Below are positions 1 to 6,775 of a stretch of 8,803 nt of DNA, piece after piece. Location of the stretch: contig JAHELH010000085.1 in NCBI GenBank assembly GCA_024644285.1, positions 1-8,803 of the forward strand, written 5' to 3'. Position 1 is the stretch's first letter. Every line of letters begins with the position of its first letter. Under the pieces are notes generated by a model. It saw nothing but the letters and a program-made list of their open reading frames with translations, was not told the origin of the DNA and ran no database searches. Made by a program: the position numbers and the translations under genes. This DNA is from Paracoccaceae bacterium (GTDB taxonomy: Bacteria; Pseudomonadota; Alphaproteobacteria; Rhodobacterales; Rhodobacteraceae).

Positions 1-236
1 TCCTGTGGCGCTATGTCGACGGCGCGCCATTGCGGAACCGGTTCGCGACGATGTCGGACGTGCCGGCGGAAACGCCGCTGTCGCGGCAAATCTCGAAGGA
101 TCTGAAGGCGGCGGGCTTTCGTTTTTGCGGCCCGACCATCGTCTATGCCTTCATGCAGGCCTGCGGGCTGGTCAACGACCACCTGACCGGCTGCCCGCGC
201 CACGAAGAGGTCGCCGCAATGGCAAGGCGGATGTGA
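1..236 (+). CDS. tag: DNA-3-methyladenine glycosylase I (Tag), C-terminal part
   Basis: Partial at the left edge; the reading frame begins at base 3 and ends with TGA at 234-236, leaving about 77 C-terminal residues. The enzyme removes 3-methyladenine (and 3-methylguanine) from alkylated DNA in the cytoplasm, starting base excision repair. The visible part opens LWRYVDG and contains FRFCGPTIVYAFMQACGLVN followed by DHLTGC, which matches the most conserved C-terminal block of Tag (E. coli has FVGTTICYSFMQACGLVNDH). The His (180-182) and Cys (192-194) with three residues between them correspond to the C-terminal half of the Tag structural zinc site (E. coli His175/Cys179). An internal TTG at 30 is not the start, because coding similarity continues upstream of it. 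The gene converges on the thioredoxin gene, with 15 bp between the stop codons and no visible terminator. I am confident of the family; the N-terminus cannot be seen. Confidence 0.95.
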   Translation, partial: LWRYVDGAPLRNRFATMSDVPAETPLSRQISKDLKAAGFRFCGPTIVYAFMQACGLVNDHLTGCPRHEEVAAMARRM

Positions 237-251
237 GCCCGAAGATCCCGG

Positions 252-812
252 TCAGCCAGTGCCTCCGATCAGCGCCGCGAAGATCCTGCGCGCGCTGGGC
301 GAATGCCAGTCGGCATCGCCGCGAAGCCGGGCGATCTCGCGCCCCTGCGGGTCCAGGATGACGCTGATCGGCAGACCCAGTACACCCATCGACCGCGCCA
401 GATCCTGCGAGATGTCGGTGTGCCGGGGCAGCGCGTCGATCCCGTGTTCCTGGAAGAAGCGGCGGATGCCGGCCTCGGAATTGCGCCCGGTGGCAATGGC
501 TACCACCTGGAATTCCGGACCGCCGAATTCCTTCTGCAGCGCGTTCAGCGACGGCATTTCCTTGCGGCAGGGGGCGCACCAGGTGGCCCAGAAATTCACC
601 AGAGTGTACTTGCCGCGCAGGTCGGCCAGGGTCATCGTCGCGCCGGTCTCGGACTTGAAGGCGGCGGTCGAGACCGGTTGCGGCTGGGCATGGAAGATCA
701 GCTTCTTCATGTGGCCCTCGCGCAAAGCCATCAGCGCGGCGGTGTCGGCCAGCGCGGCGTTTGCGCCGAGCGCGAGCGCCATGTAGAGGAGAACGAAACG
801 GAACCAGCGCAT
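252..812 (-). CDS. Exported TlpA-family thioredoxin-like protein
   Basis: A 186-residue periplasmic or membrane-tethered thioredoxin-fold protein, expected to act as a thiol-disulfide reductant (TlpA/ResA/CcmG-like, often in cytochrome maturation). Residues 1-22 form a signal peptide (MRWFRF, hydrophobic core, then ALA before Asp23, a likely signal peptidase I site); there is no lipobox Cys. The thioredoxin domain runs from about 47 to 180, with NFWATWCAPC giving the WCxxC active site (Cys79, Cys82) and GLP at 146-148 giving the cis-proline loop. An upstream in-frame ATG at 932 would reach into argH and add 40 residues with no signal character. The ATG at 812 has GGAGGG (817-822) just upstream and starts the signal peptide, so I chose it. 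The gene is divergent from argH, 25 bp away, so its promoter probably lies inside the argH coding sequence. The exact redox partner cannot be told from sequence. Confidence 0.93.
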   Translation of the reverse strand: MRWFRFVLLYMALALGANAALADTAALMALREGHMKKLIFHAQPQPVSTAAFKSETGATMTLADLRGKYTLVNFWATWCAPCRKEMPSLNALQKEFGGPEFQVVAIATGRNSEAGIRRFFQEHGIDALPRHTDISQDLARSMGVLGLPISVILDPQGREIARLRGDADWHSPSARRIFAALIGGTG

Positions 813-820
813 ATTTCCCT

Positions 821-833
821 CCGAAGGGTTCGG
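821..833. promoter_or_regulatory. Short dyad between divergent start codons of the thioredoxin gene and argH
   Basis: CCGAA-GGG-TTCGG is a perfect 5-bp inverted repeat with a 3-bp centre in the 25 bp that separate the two start codons. It overlaps the Shine-Dalgarno region of both genes (GGAGGG on the minus strand at 817-822, AAGGG on the plus strand at 824-828). It could be a protein-binding site or a tiny RNA hairpin affecting initiation. Such a short dyad may also be chance in GC-rich DNA. Confidence 0.25.
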
Positions 834-837
834 ACCC

Positions 838-2226
838 ATGACCAACGACAGCAACGCCATGTGGGGCGGACGGTTCGCCGCCGGGCCGGATGCGATCATG
901 GAGGCGATCAACGCCTCGATCGGCTTCGACAAACGGCTCTACGCACAGGACATTGCCGGCTCTCGCGCCCATGCCGCCATGCTGGCGGCGCGGGGCATCC
1001 TTACCGATAGCGATGCGGCGGCGATCCGGGAAGGCCTGCTCACGGTGTTGTCAGAAATCGAGGGCGGAACGTTCCGGTTCCGCACCGATCTGGAAGACAT
1101 CCACATGAATGTCGAGGCGCGGCTCAAGGAGTTGATCGGCGAGCCCGCAGGCCGGCTGCACACTGCGCGGTCGCGCAACGACCAGGTGGCCACCGATTTC
1201 CGGCTCTGGGTCCGCGACCAGTGCGACGCGGCGGACGCGGCGCTTGTCATGCTCATGCGCGCGCTTCTCGCGCAGGCCGAGGCGGGGGCCGACTGGGTGA
1301 TGCCGGGCTTCACCCACCTGCAGGTGGCGCAACCGGTGACCTGGGGCCATCATATGCTGGCCTATGTCGAGATGTTCGCCCGCGACCGGGGACGGTTTTC
1401 GGACGCGCGCACGCGGATGAACGAATGCCCGCTGGGCGCGGCGGCGCTGGCGGGGACGTCCTTTCCCATCGACCGCGCGGCGACGGCAGAAGCGCTGGGA
1501 TTTGACCGGCCGGCGGCCAATTCGCTCGACGCGGTCAGCGACCGCGATTTCGCGCTGGAATTCCTTTCGGCCGCCGCGATCTGCGCCATGCACCTGTCCC
1601 GGATGGCCGAAGAGCTGGTGATCTGGTCGTCGGCGCAGTTCCGCTTCGTGTCGCTCAGCGACCGGTTCTCCACCGGCTCGTCCATCATGCCGCAGAAGAA
1701 GAACCCCGACGCCGCGGAACTGATCCGCGCCAAGATCGGCCGCATCCTGGGCGCGCAGGTGGCGCTGCTGACGGTGATGAAGGGGCTACCGCTGGCCTAT
1801 TCCAAGGACATGCAGGAGGACAAGGAACAGGTCTTCGACGCCGCGGATTCGCTGATGCTGGCGCTGGCGGCGATGGAGGGCATGGTGCGCGACATGACGG
1901 CCAACGTGGAGGTGCTGGAAACCGCGGCCGCGGCCGGGTTCTCGACCGCCACCGACCTGGCCGACTGGCTGGTGCGCGAACTGGACATGGCCTTTCGCGA
2001 CGCGCATCATGTGACCGGAACGCTGGTGGCGCTGGCCGAGAAGAAGGGCTGCGACCTGGCCGAGCTGCCGCTGGAGGAGATGCGGTCGGTGCATGACGGG
2101 ATCACGCAAGGCGTGTTCGACGTGCTGGGCGTGCGCAATTCGGTGGCGAGCCGGACGAGCTATGGCGGTACCGCGCCGGACCAGGTGCGCGCGCAGATCG
2201 CGCGGTGGAAGGAGAAGCTGAGATGA
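838..2226 (+). CDS. argH: Argininosuccinate lyase (ArgH)
   Basis: A 462-residue cytoplasmic enzyme (E. coli ArgH is 457) that splits argininosuccinate into arginine and fumarate, the last step of arginine synthesis. It works as a homotetramer of the fumarase/aspartase superfamily. The N-terminus has the typical MWGGRF (residues 8-13). GRLHTARSRNDQVATDFRLW is conserved region 1, GFTHLQVAQPVTWGHHML holds the conserved active-site His160, and GSSIMPQKKNPD (280-291) is the superfamily signature, whose mobile loop carries the catalytic serine. The C-terminal half is complete and intact. The ATG at 838 is preceded by AAGGG (824-828) at 9-bp spacing, and the next few residues match ArgH N-termini, supporting this start. 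The stop codon overlaps the start of the following lipoprotein gene (ATGA), implying translational coupling. No oddities in length, motifs or codon use. Confidence 0.98.
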   Translation: MTNDSNAMWGGRFAAGPDAIMEAINASIGFDKRLYAQDIAGSRAHAAMLAARGILTDSDAAAIREGLLTVLSEIEGGTFRFRTDLEDIHMNVEARLKELIGEPAGRLHTARSRNDQVATDFRLWVRDQCDAADAALVMLMRALLAQAEAGADWVMPGFTHLQVAQPVTWGHHMLAYVEMFARDRGRFSDARTRMNECPLGAAALAGTSFPIDRAATAEALGFDRPAANSLDAVSDRDFALEFLSAAAICAMHLSRMAEELVIWSSAQFRFVSLSDRFSTGSSIMPQKKNPDAAELIRAKIGRILGAQVALLTVMKGLPLAYSKDMQEDKEQVFDAADSLMLALAAMEGMVRDMTANVEVLETAAAAGFSTATDLADWLVRELDMAFRDAHHVTGTLVALAEKKGCDLAELPLEEMRSVHDGITQGVFDVLGVRNSVASRTSYGGTAPDQVRAQIARWKEKLR

Positions 2227-2363
2227 AACGAATGCTTCTGGGTTGCTGCCTTCTGCTGCTGGCCGCCTGCGGCGTCGACGGCCCGCCAGAGCCGGTGGGC
2301 GATCGCGAGCCGGGGATCGTGGTGTCGGGAAGCGTCAGTGCGGGCGTCTCGGGAAGCTTCTGA
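2223..2363 (+). CDS. Small lipoprotein, LptM/YifL-like
   Basis: A 46-residue protein starting at the ATG that overlaps the argH stop (ATGA, 4 bp). MKRMLLGCCLLLLAAC is a lipoprotein signal: basic start, hydrophobic core, and lipobox LAAC with Cys16 as the predicted lipidated residue. The mature form is only 31 residues and begins CGVDGPPEPV, then a Gly/Ser/Val tail ending GSVSAGVSGSF. LptM (YifL) begins its mature form CGLKGPLY, so the CGxxGP start, the tiny size and the position just before lysA suggest an LptM-like protein (PF13627-type). In E. coli LptM binds the LptD-LptE translocon and helps LptD disulfide maturation. The Lys, Leu and Tyr of the E. coli motif are missing here, so the match is to the frame of the motif only. 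The lipoprotein call is firm; the LptM assignment is inference from motif plus neighbourhood as I remember it. Confidence 0.8.
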   Translation: MKRMLLGCCLLLLAACGVDGPPEPVGDREPGIVVSGSVSAGVSGSF

Positions 2364-2364
2364 C

Positions 2365-2679
2365 ATGTCGCCCCTGCGGATGACCTACCTGGCGTTGGCC
2401 GTCTGGGGCGCGGTGCATCCGATGGCCTGGTTCGTGACCTTCTGGCGAACCGAAGCGGCCTCGCTCTCGGCCCTGATCGACAGCTGGTACGTGAATGCCG
2501 GAACGCGCGGGCTGGTCTGGGACCTGACCATCGCGGCCATTGCGCTGACCGTCTGGGTGCTGGCCGAGACCTGGGTACGGCGGAACTGGTCGGCGCTCTG
2601 GGCGATCCCGGCGACCTTCTGCATTGGGGTGAGCTGCGGGCTGCCGCTCTATCTGTTCCTGCGGACGCGGCCTGCCTGA
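2365..2679 (+). CDS. DUF2834 family small membrane protein
   Basis: A 104-residue protein of unknown function with three predicted membrane segments, at about residues 5-24, 48-70 and 76-98. The sequence fits the DUF2834 pattern as I remember it: an Asn-Ala-x-x-Arg region before a buried-acid helix (residues 45-60, with WDLTIAAIALTVWVLAE), a Glu-x-x-x-Arg after the second helix, and an ending GLPLYLFLRTR. The frame is open further upstream to 2338, but the ATG at 2365 is preceded by GGGAAG (2351-2356) at 8-bp spacing and lies 1 bp after the lipoprotein stop, so I chose it. It is therefore probably the third gene of the argH unit. A strong hairpin follows 28 bp downstream. No enzymatic or transport motif is visible, and I give no function. 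Confidence 0.85.
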   Translation: MSPLRMTYLALAVWGAVHPMAWFVTFWRTEAASLSALIDSWYVNAGTRGLVWDLTIAAIALTVWVLAETWVRRNWSALWAIPATFCIGVSCGLPLYLFLRTRPA

Positions 2680-2705
2680 AGCTCGACGCGCCGCGCGCGC
2701 CGATC

Positions 2706-2758
2706 CGCTGGGGGCTCTGCCCCCAGACCCCCGAGGTATTAATGAGCCAAAGATGATG
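2706..2758. repeat. Probable dispersed extragenic element of Rhodobacteraceae type
   Basis: The hairpin is followed directly by ACCCCCGAGGTATT and then AATGAGCCAAAGATGATG. I remember near-identical strings (GGGGGC hairpin, CCCCCGAGGTATTT, then ...CCAAAGATGAAG) lying between many genes in Rhodobacteraceae genomes. Only one copy is in this window, so its repeat nature cannot be shown here; that part rests on memory. It has no coding potential. Confidence 0.5.
2708..2726 (+). terminator. Strong hairpin after the argH-lipoprotein-DUF2834 unit
   Basis: An 8-bp perfect stem CTGGGGGC / GCCCCCAG closes a 3-base TCT loop, 28 bp after the DUF2834 stop codon. There is no clean T-run, only a TATTAAT stretch about 11 bp on, so termination efficiency is uncertain. 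The position between a finished gene unit and lysA fits a transcription terminator. The hairpin is the first half of the repeat-like element described separately. Confidence 0.65.
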
Positions 2759-2804
2759 TGACTAGGTACGTTGCGTTTGCCTAGGGCCTTGGTATGAGGG
2801 CGGG

Positions 2805-4070
2805 ATGGACCACTTTCTCTATCGCGACGGCGCGCTCCATGCCGAGGACGTGCCGGTGGCGGACATCGCCACCGCGGTGGGCACGCCGTTCTACGTCTAT
2901 TCCTGCGCCACGCTGACCCGGCACTACAGGCTGTTCGACGAGGGGCTGGGCGATCTGCCGCACCTGGTCTGCTACGCGGTGAAGGCGAATTCGAACCAGG
3001 CCGTTCTGGCGCATCTGGCGGGACTGGGCGCGGGAATGGACGTGGTCTCGGGCGGCGAATACCTGCGCGCGCGCGCCGCCGGCGTGCCGGGCGAAAAGAT
3101 CGTGTTCTCGGGCGTCGGCAAGACGCTGGACGAGATGCGGCTGGCGCTGGAGGGCGGCGTGCGCCAAGTCAACCTGGAAAGCGAGCCGGAGATGGCCGCG
3201 CTGAGCGGGCTGGCCACGGCGATGGGCGTCGAGGTGCCGGTGACGGTGCGGGTCAATCCCGACGTCGACGCCCGCACCCACGAGAAGATCGCCACCGGCA
3301 AGAAGGAAAACAAGTTCGGCATCCCGATCAGCCGCGCCCGCGACGTCTACGCCCAGGCCGCCGCGCTGCCGGGGCTGCGGGTGGTGGGCATCGACATGCA
3401 TATCGGCAGCCAGCTGGTCGAGCTGGAGCCGTTCGAGCAGGCCTATCGCCTGCTGGCGGACCTGACCCGGCAACTTCGTGCCGACGGGCACGAGATCGCG
3501 CGGCTCGACCTCGGCGGGGGCCTGGGCATTCCCTACGAGGGCTCGAACGCCGCGCCGCCGCTGCCCACCGATTATTGCGACATTGTCCGGCGGGTCCTCG
3601 GCGACCTGGATGTCGAGATCGAGATCGAGCCGGGGCGGCTGATCGCGGGAAACGCCGGGATCCTGGTGAGCCGCGTGATTTACTTGAAATCCGGCGAGGG
3701 GCGGGATTTTCTCATACTCGACAGTGCGATGAACGATCTGATCCGGCCCGCCATGTACGGCGCCTGGCACGATATCGTGCCGGTGATCGCGCCGCAGGCA
3801 GGGGCCGAGATGCAGCCCTACGACATCGTCGGGCCGGTCTGCGAAAGCGGCGACACCTTCGCCAGGGGCCGCATGATGCCGGCGGTCGCGGCGGGCGATC
3901 TGGTGGCCTTCCGCTCGGCCGGTGCCTATGGCGCGGTGATGTCCTCGGAATACAATACCCGGCCGCTGATCCCGGAAATTCTGGTGAAAGGGGATCAATT
4001 CGCTGTCATACGCGCGCGTCCGACCTTTGACGAGATCATCAATCGCGATACCATACCCGAATGGGTATGA
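2805..4070 (+). CDS. lysA: Diaminopimelate decarboxylase (LysA)
   Basis: A 421-residue PLP enzyme that decarboxylates meso-diaminopimelate to lysine, the last lysine step, and so competes with peptidoglycan synthesis for its substrate. It belongs to the fold-type III (alanine racemase-like) decarboxylases. YAVKANSN carries the PLP lysine (Lys60). HIGSQ (His199 onward) and GGGLGIPY (237 onward) line the PLP site, and EPGR is at 275-278. CESGD (Cys346) and GAYGAVMSSEYN (Tyr375, Tyr383) are the dimer-interface substrate residues. The length is normal and the motifs are complete. The ATG at 2805 has GAGGG (2796-2800) close upstream. It is separated from DUF2834 by a hairpin, so it probably has its own promoter in 2727-2804; TTGCGT (2771) and TATGAG (2793) with 16 bp between are a weak candidate only. 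The gene for a TIGR02302 protein follows after 38 bp. Confidence 0.98.
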   Translation: MDHFLYRDGALHAEDVPVADIATAVGTPFYVYSCATLTRHYRLFDEGLGDLPHLVCYAVKANSNQAVLAHLAGLGAGMDVVSGGEYLRARAAGVPGEKIVFSGVGKTLDEMRLALEGGVRQVNLESEPEMAALSGLATAMGVEVPVTVRVNPDVDARTHEKIATGKKENKFGIPISRARDVYAQAAALPGLRVVGIDMHIGSQLVELEPFEQAYRLLADLTRQLRADGHEIARLDLGGGLGIPYEGSNAAPPLPTDYCDIVRRVLGDLDVEIEIEPGRLIAGNAGILVSRVIYLKSGEGRDFLILDSAMNDLIRPAMYGAWHDIVPVIAPQAGAEMQPYDIVGPVCESGDTFARGRMMPAVAAGDLVAFRSAGAYGAVMSSEYNTRPLIPEILVKGDQFAVIRARPTFDEIINRDTIPEWV

Positions 4071-4078
4071 CCCGCACT

Positions 4079-4105
4079 CCCGCGGGCCGGCCCGATTGGC
4101 GCGGG
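4079..4105 (+). other. Weak hairpin between lysA and the TIGR02302 gene
   Basis: CCCGCG (4079-4084) can pair with CGCGGG (4100-4105) around a 15-base GC-rich loop. The right arm lies in the GCGGGTGA just ahead of the ATG at 4109, where a Shine-Dalgarno sequence would sit but is poor. It could lower initiation of the downstream gene or be chance. No T-run follows, so it is not a convincing terminator. Confidence 0.25.
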
Positions 4106-4108
4106 TGA

Positions 4109-6703
4109 ATGAGCAGTCTGCACGATTTTCCTGACACGGCATTGACTCACGTCCGGTGGCCCCTGCGGCTGACCCGGCTTGGCATGGTGGCCGAGCGGGC
4201 GACGCGGGCGTTCTGGCCGCTGTGGAGCATTCTGCTGCTGGTCGTCGCGGCGCTGATGTTCGGCCTGCACGAGGTATTTCCGCTCGAGGCGGTCTGGGGC
4301 GGCACGGTCGTGGTCGCGATCGGCGCGATCTGGGCTTTGGTCCGGGGTCTCCGCCGGTTTCGCTGGCCGCGCCCGGCCGAGGCGCTGGACCGGCTGGACC
4401 GGACGCTGCCGGGACGCCCGATCACCGCGCTGGCCGACGACCTGGCGATCGGCGCTTCGGATGCCGGCGCGCAGGCCGTCTGGAAGGCGCACCTGGCGCG
4501 CATGGCCGAGAAGGTGCGCGACGCCCGGGCGGTGGAGCCGGATCTGCGCATCTCCGACCGCGATCCCTACGCGCTGCGATACGTGGCGGTGCTGGCTTTT
4601 GCCATGGCGCTCTTGTTCGGCTCGCTCCTGAAGGTCGCGACGGTGACGGACCTGGCCCCCGGCGCCGGCAGCCAGTTGGCCACCGGGCCAAGTTGGGAGG
4701 GCTGGATCGAGCCGCCGGCCTATACCGGCAAACCGGCGCTCTATCTCAACGACATCGACCGCGCCGCCTTTGCCGTGCCGCAGGCCAGCCGCCTGACGCT
4801 GCGGCTTTATGGCGAGGTCGGGGCGCTGACGGTGAACGAGACCGTCTCGGGCCGCATCGGCGAGGTGCCCAGCGCCACGGAAAGCACCCAGAGTTTCGAC
4901 ATCACCCGCTCCGGCAAGCTGGAGATCGCCGGCGAGGGCGGCCGGTTCTGGCAGATCGAGGTGATCGCGGACGCCGCGCCGACGGTCGAGGTGCTGGGCG
5001 AGGCCGAGCGCGGGGTGGGCGGCGAGATGCGCCTGCCGTTCCGCGCGATGGACGATTACGCCGTGGTGTCCGGCAGCGCCGAGATGGCGCTGAACCTCGA
5101 CGCGGTGGACCGCCGCCACGGCCTGGCCCTCGACCCCGAGCCGCGCGACAACCTGACGCTTGACCTGCCCATGACCATCACCGGCGACCGCGGCGATTTT
5201 GAGGAAACGCTGATCGACAACCTGTCGCAGCACCCGCTGGCCACGTTGCCGGTGACGCTGGAACTGGCGGTGGCCGACGCGCTGGGCCAGATCGGCCAGT
5301 CCGGGCCCGAGACCATCACCTTGCCCGGGCGGCGCTTCTTCGTGCCGCTGGCTGGCGCGATCATCGAGCAGCGCCGCGACCTGCTCTGGAACCGGCAGAA
5401 CGCGACGCGGGTGGCGCAGGTGCTGCGCGCAGTGTCGCACAAGCCCGACGACGTGTTCCGGTCGGAAACCGCCTATCTGAAGCTGCGCGTCGCCCTGCGG
5501 CGGCTGGAGCTGTTCACCGAATACGGCCTGACCGACGAGCGCGTGGACGAGATCGCCCAGGTCCTGTGGGACATCGCGATCCTGATCGAGGACGGCAGCC
5601 TCGCCGATGCCCGCGAGCGGTTGCGCCAGGCCCGCGAGCGGCTGCAGGAGGCGATGCGCAACGGCGCCACCGACGAGGAGATCGCCGAGCTGATGCAGGA
5701 GCTGCGCGAGGCGATGCAGGACTACATGCGCCAGCTGGCCGAGCAGCAGGGCGAGCAGGGCGAGCAGAACGCACAGAACCAGCAGAACATGCAGGAGATC
5801 ACCGGCGACCAGCTGCAGGCGCTGATGGACCGCATCCAGGAACTGATGGAGCAGGGCCGCATGGACGAGGCCCAGGAACTGCTCGACCGGCTGGCGGAGA
5901 TGATGGAGAACATGCAGGTGGTCCAGGGCCAGCAGGGACAGAACCCCGGCCAGCAGGCGATGGAGGGTCTCGCCGACACGCTGCGCCAGCAGCAGGGGCT
6001 GTCGGACGAGACCTTCGGTGACCTGCAGGAGCAGTTCAACCAGGATGGCCAGCAGCCGGGCGAGCAGGGTCAGCCGGGGCAGCAGGGCCAGCAAGGGCAG
6101 TTGCCCGGCCAGCAGGGCCAACAGGGCGACGGCCAGCAATTCGGCCAGGGCCAGAACCAGGGCCAGAACGGGCAGCAGGTTCCGGGTCAGGGCAACCGTC
6201 CCGGCGAACTGTCCCGGGAATCACTGGCCGAGCGCCAGCGCGCTCTGCGCGGTGAGCTGGACCGGCAGACCGGCAACCTGCCCGGCGCCGGCACCGAGGA
6301 AGGCGACGCCGCGCGCGACGCGCTGGACCGCGCGGGCCGGGCGATGGACCAGGCGGAGGAAAACCTGCGCGAGAACGATCTTGCCGGCGCGCTCGACGAT
6401 CAGGCCGAGGCGATCGAGGCCCTGCGCGAGGGCATGCGCAACCTGGGCGAGGCGATGGCGCAGCAGCAGCAGGGCCAGCAGGGCGATGCCGAGGGCCAGG
6501 CGCGGGCAAACCGCCAGCGCGATCCGCTGGGCCGCGAACCGGGCGCCAACGGGCAGGTCGGCACCGACGAGCAACTTCTGCAGGGCGACGACGTGTACCG
6601 CCGGGCCCGCGAATTGCTGGACGAGATCCGGCGCCGGTCGAGCGACCAGACGCGGCCCGACACCGAGCTGGATTACCTCAAGCGGCTGCTGGAGCGGTTC
6701 TGA
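4109..6703 (+). CDS. TIGR02302 family (DUF4175) membrane-anchored low-complexity protein
   Basis: An 864-residue protein matching the alphaproteobacterial TIGR02302/DUF4175 family, which as I recall is about 850 residues with two or three N-terminal membrane helices and a long extracytoplasmic region containing Gln/Gly-rich stretches. Here helices are predicted at about 34-54, 58-78 and 159-179. A probable beta-rich region follows (about 195-430), then a mainly helical Glu/Arg-rich part. Gln/Asn-rich sequence starts at about 545 and Gly/Gln-rich repeats (GQQGQQG) cover about 647-695. After another helical region the C-terminus has RDPLGRE and ends DEIRRRSSDQTRPDTELDYL before a LLERF terminus, which looks like the conserved family tail. 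The start is the first ATG after lysA and has only a weak ribosome binding site (GCGGGTGA). It is probably co-transcribed with lysA. The function of the family is unknown to me; an envelope role is inference. Confidence 0.9.
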   Translation: MSSLHDFPDTALTHVRWPLRLTRLGMVAERATRAFWPLWSILLLVVAALMFGLHEVFPLEAVWGGTVVVAIGAIWALVRGLRRFRWPRPAEALDRLDRTLPGRPITALADDLAIGASDAGAQAVWKAHLARMAEKVRDARAVEPDLRISDRDPYALRYVAVLAFAMALLFGSLLKVATVTDLAPGAGSQLATGPSWEGWIEPPAYTGKPALYLNDIDRAAFAVPQASRLTLRLYGEVGALTVNETVSGRIGEVPSATESTQSFDITRSGKLEIAGEGGRFWQIEVIADAAPTVEVLGEAERGVGGEMRLPFRAMDDYAVVSGSAEMALNLDAVDRRHGLALDPEPRDNLTLDLPMTITGDRGDFEETLIDNLSQHPLATLPVTLELAVADALGQIGQSGPETITLPGRRFFVPLAGAIIEQRRDLLWNRQNATRVAQVLRAVSHKPDDVFRSETAYLKLRVALRRLELFTEYGLTDERVDEIAQVLWDIAILIEDGSLADARERLRQARERLQEAMRNGATDEEIAELMQELREAMQDYMRQLAEQQGEQGEQNAQNQQNMQEITGDQLQALMDRIQELMEQGRMDEAQELLDRLAEMMENMQVVQGQQGQNPGQQAMEGLADTLRQQQGLSDETFGDLQEQFNQDGQQPGEQGQPGQQGQQGQLPGQQGQQGDGQQFGQGQNQGQNGQQVPGQGNRPGELSRESLAERQRALRGELDRQTGNLPGAGTEEGDAARDALDRAGRAMDQAEENLRENDLAGALDDQAEAIEALREGMRNLGEAMAQQQQGQQGDAEGQARANRQRDPLGREPGANGQVGTDEQLLQGDDVYRRARELLDEIRRRSSDQTRPDTELDYLKRLLERF
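6047..6193 (+). repeat. Gly/Gln-rich low-complexity segment in the TIGR02302 gene
   Basis: Irregular repetition of CAG and GGC codons encodes residues about 647-695, with units such as GQQGQQG and GQNQGQN. It is imperfect and varied at the DNA level, so it is not a clean tandem repeat. A shorter Gln/Glu/Asn-rich stretch lies at 5741-5790. Such composition is described for the family. Confidence 0.8.
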
Positions 6704-6775
6704 GAGAAATGTCCGCCGACTGTTCCCGTGCGCGACCGGCGGCCGTGAGTGCTGGCCACAATGCGCCGGATATCC
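6704..6775. other. Convergent intergenic gap
   Basis: These 72 bp separate the ends of two converging genes. CCGCCG (6713-6718) could pair with CGGCGG (6737-6742) across an 18-base loop, but there is no T-run on either strand, so I do not call a terminator. No small gene was seen. Confidence 0.4.

Noticed and set aside
2781..4142. A 453-codon minus-strand open frame opposite lysA
   Set aside because: lysA on the other strand has all family motifs. The antisense product is Arg/His/Gln-rich, as expected from reversed GC-rich codons.
3995..6139. A 714-codon minus-strand open frame opposite the TIGR02302 gene
   Set aside because: It mirrors CAG/CTG-rich, GC-biased codons of the true gene and gives a Leu/Gln/His-rich sequence without domain character. 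It also runs across the lysA/TIGR02302 boundary.
6713..6742. CCGCCG/CGGCGG hairpin as a bidirectional terminator between converging genes
   Set aside because: Six-base arms with an 18-base loop and no T-run on either side; too weak to call.
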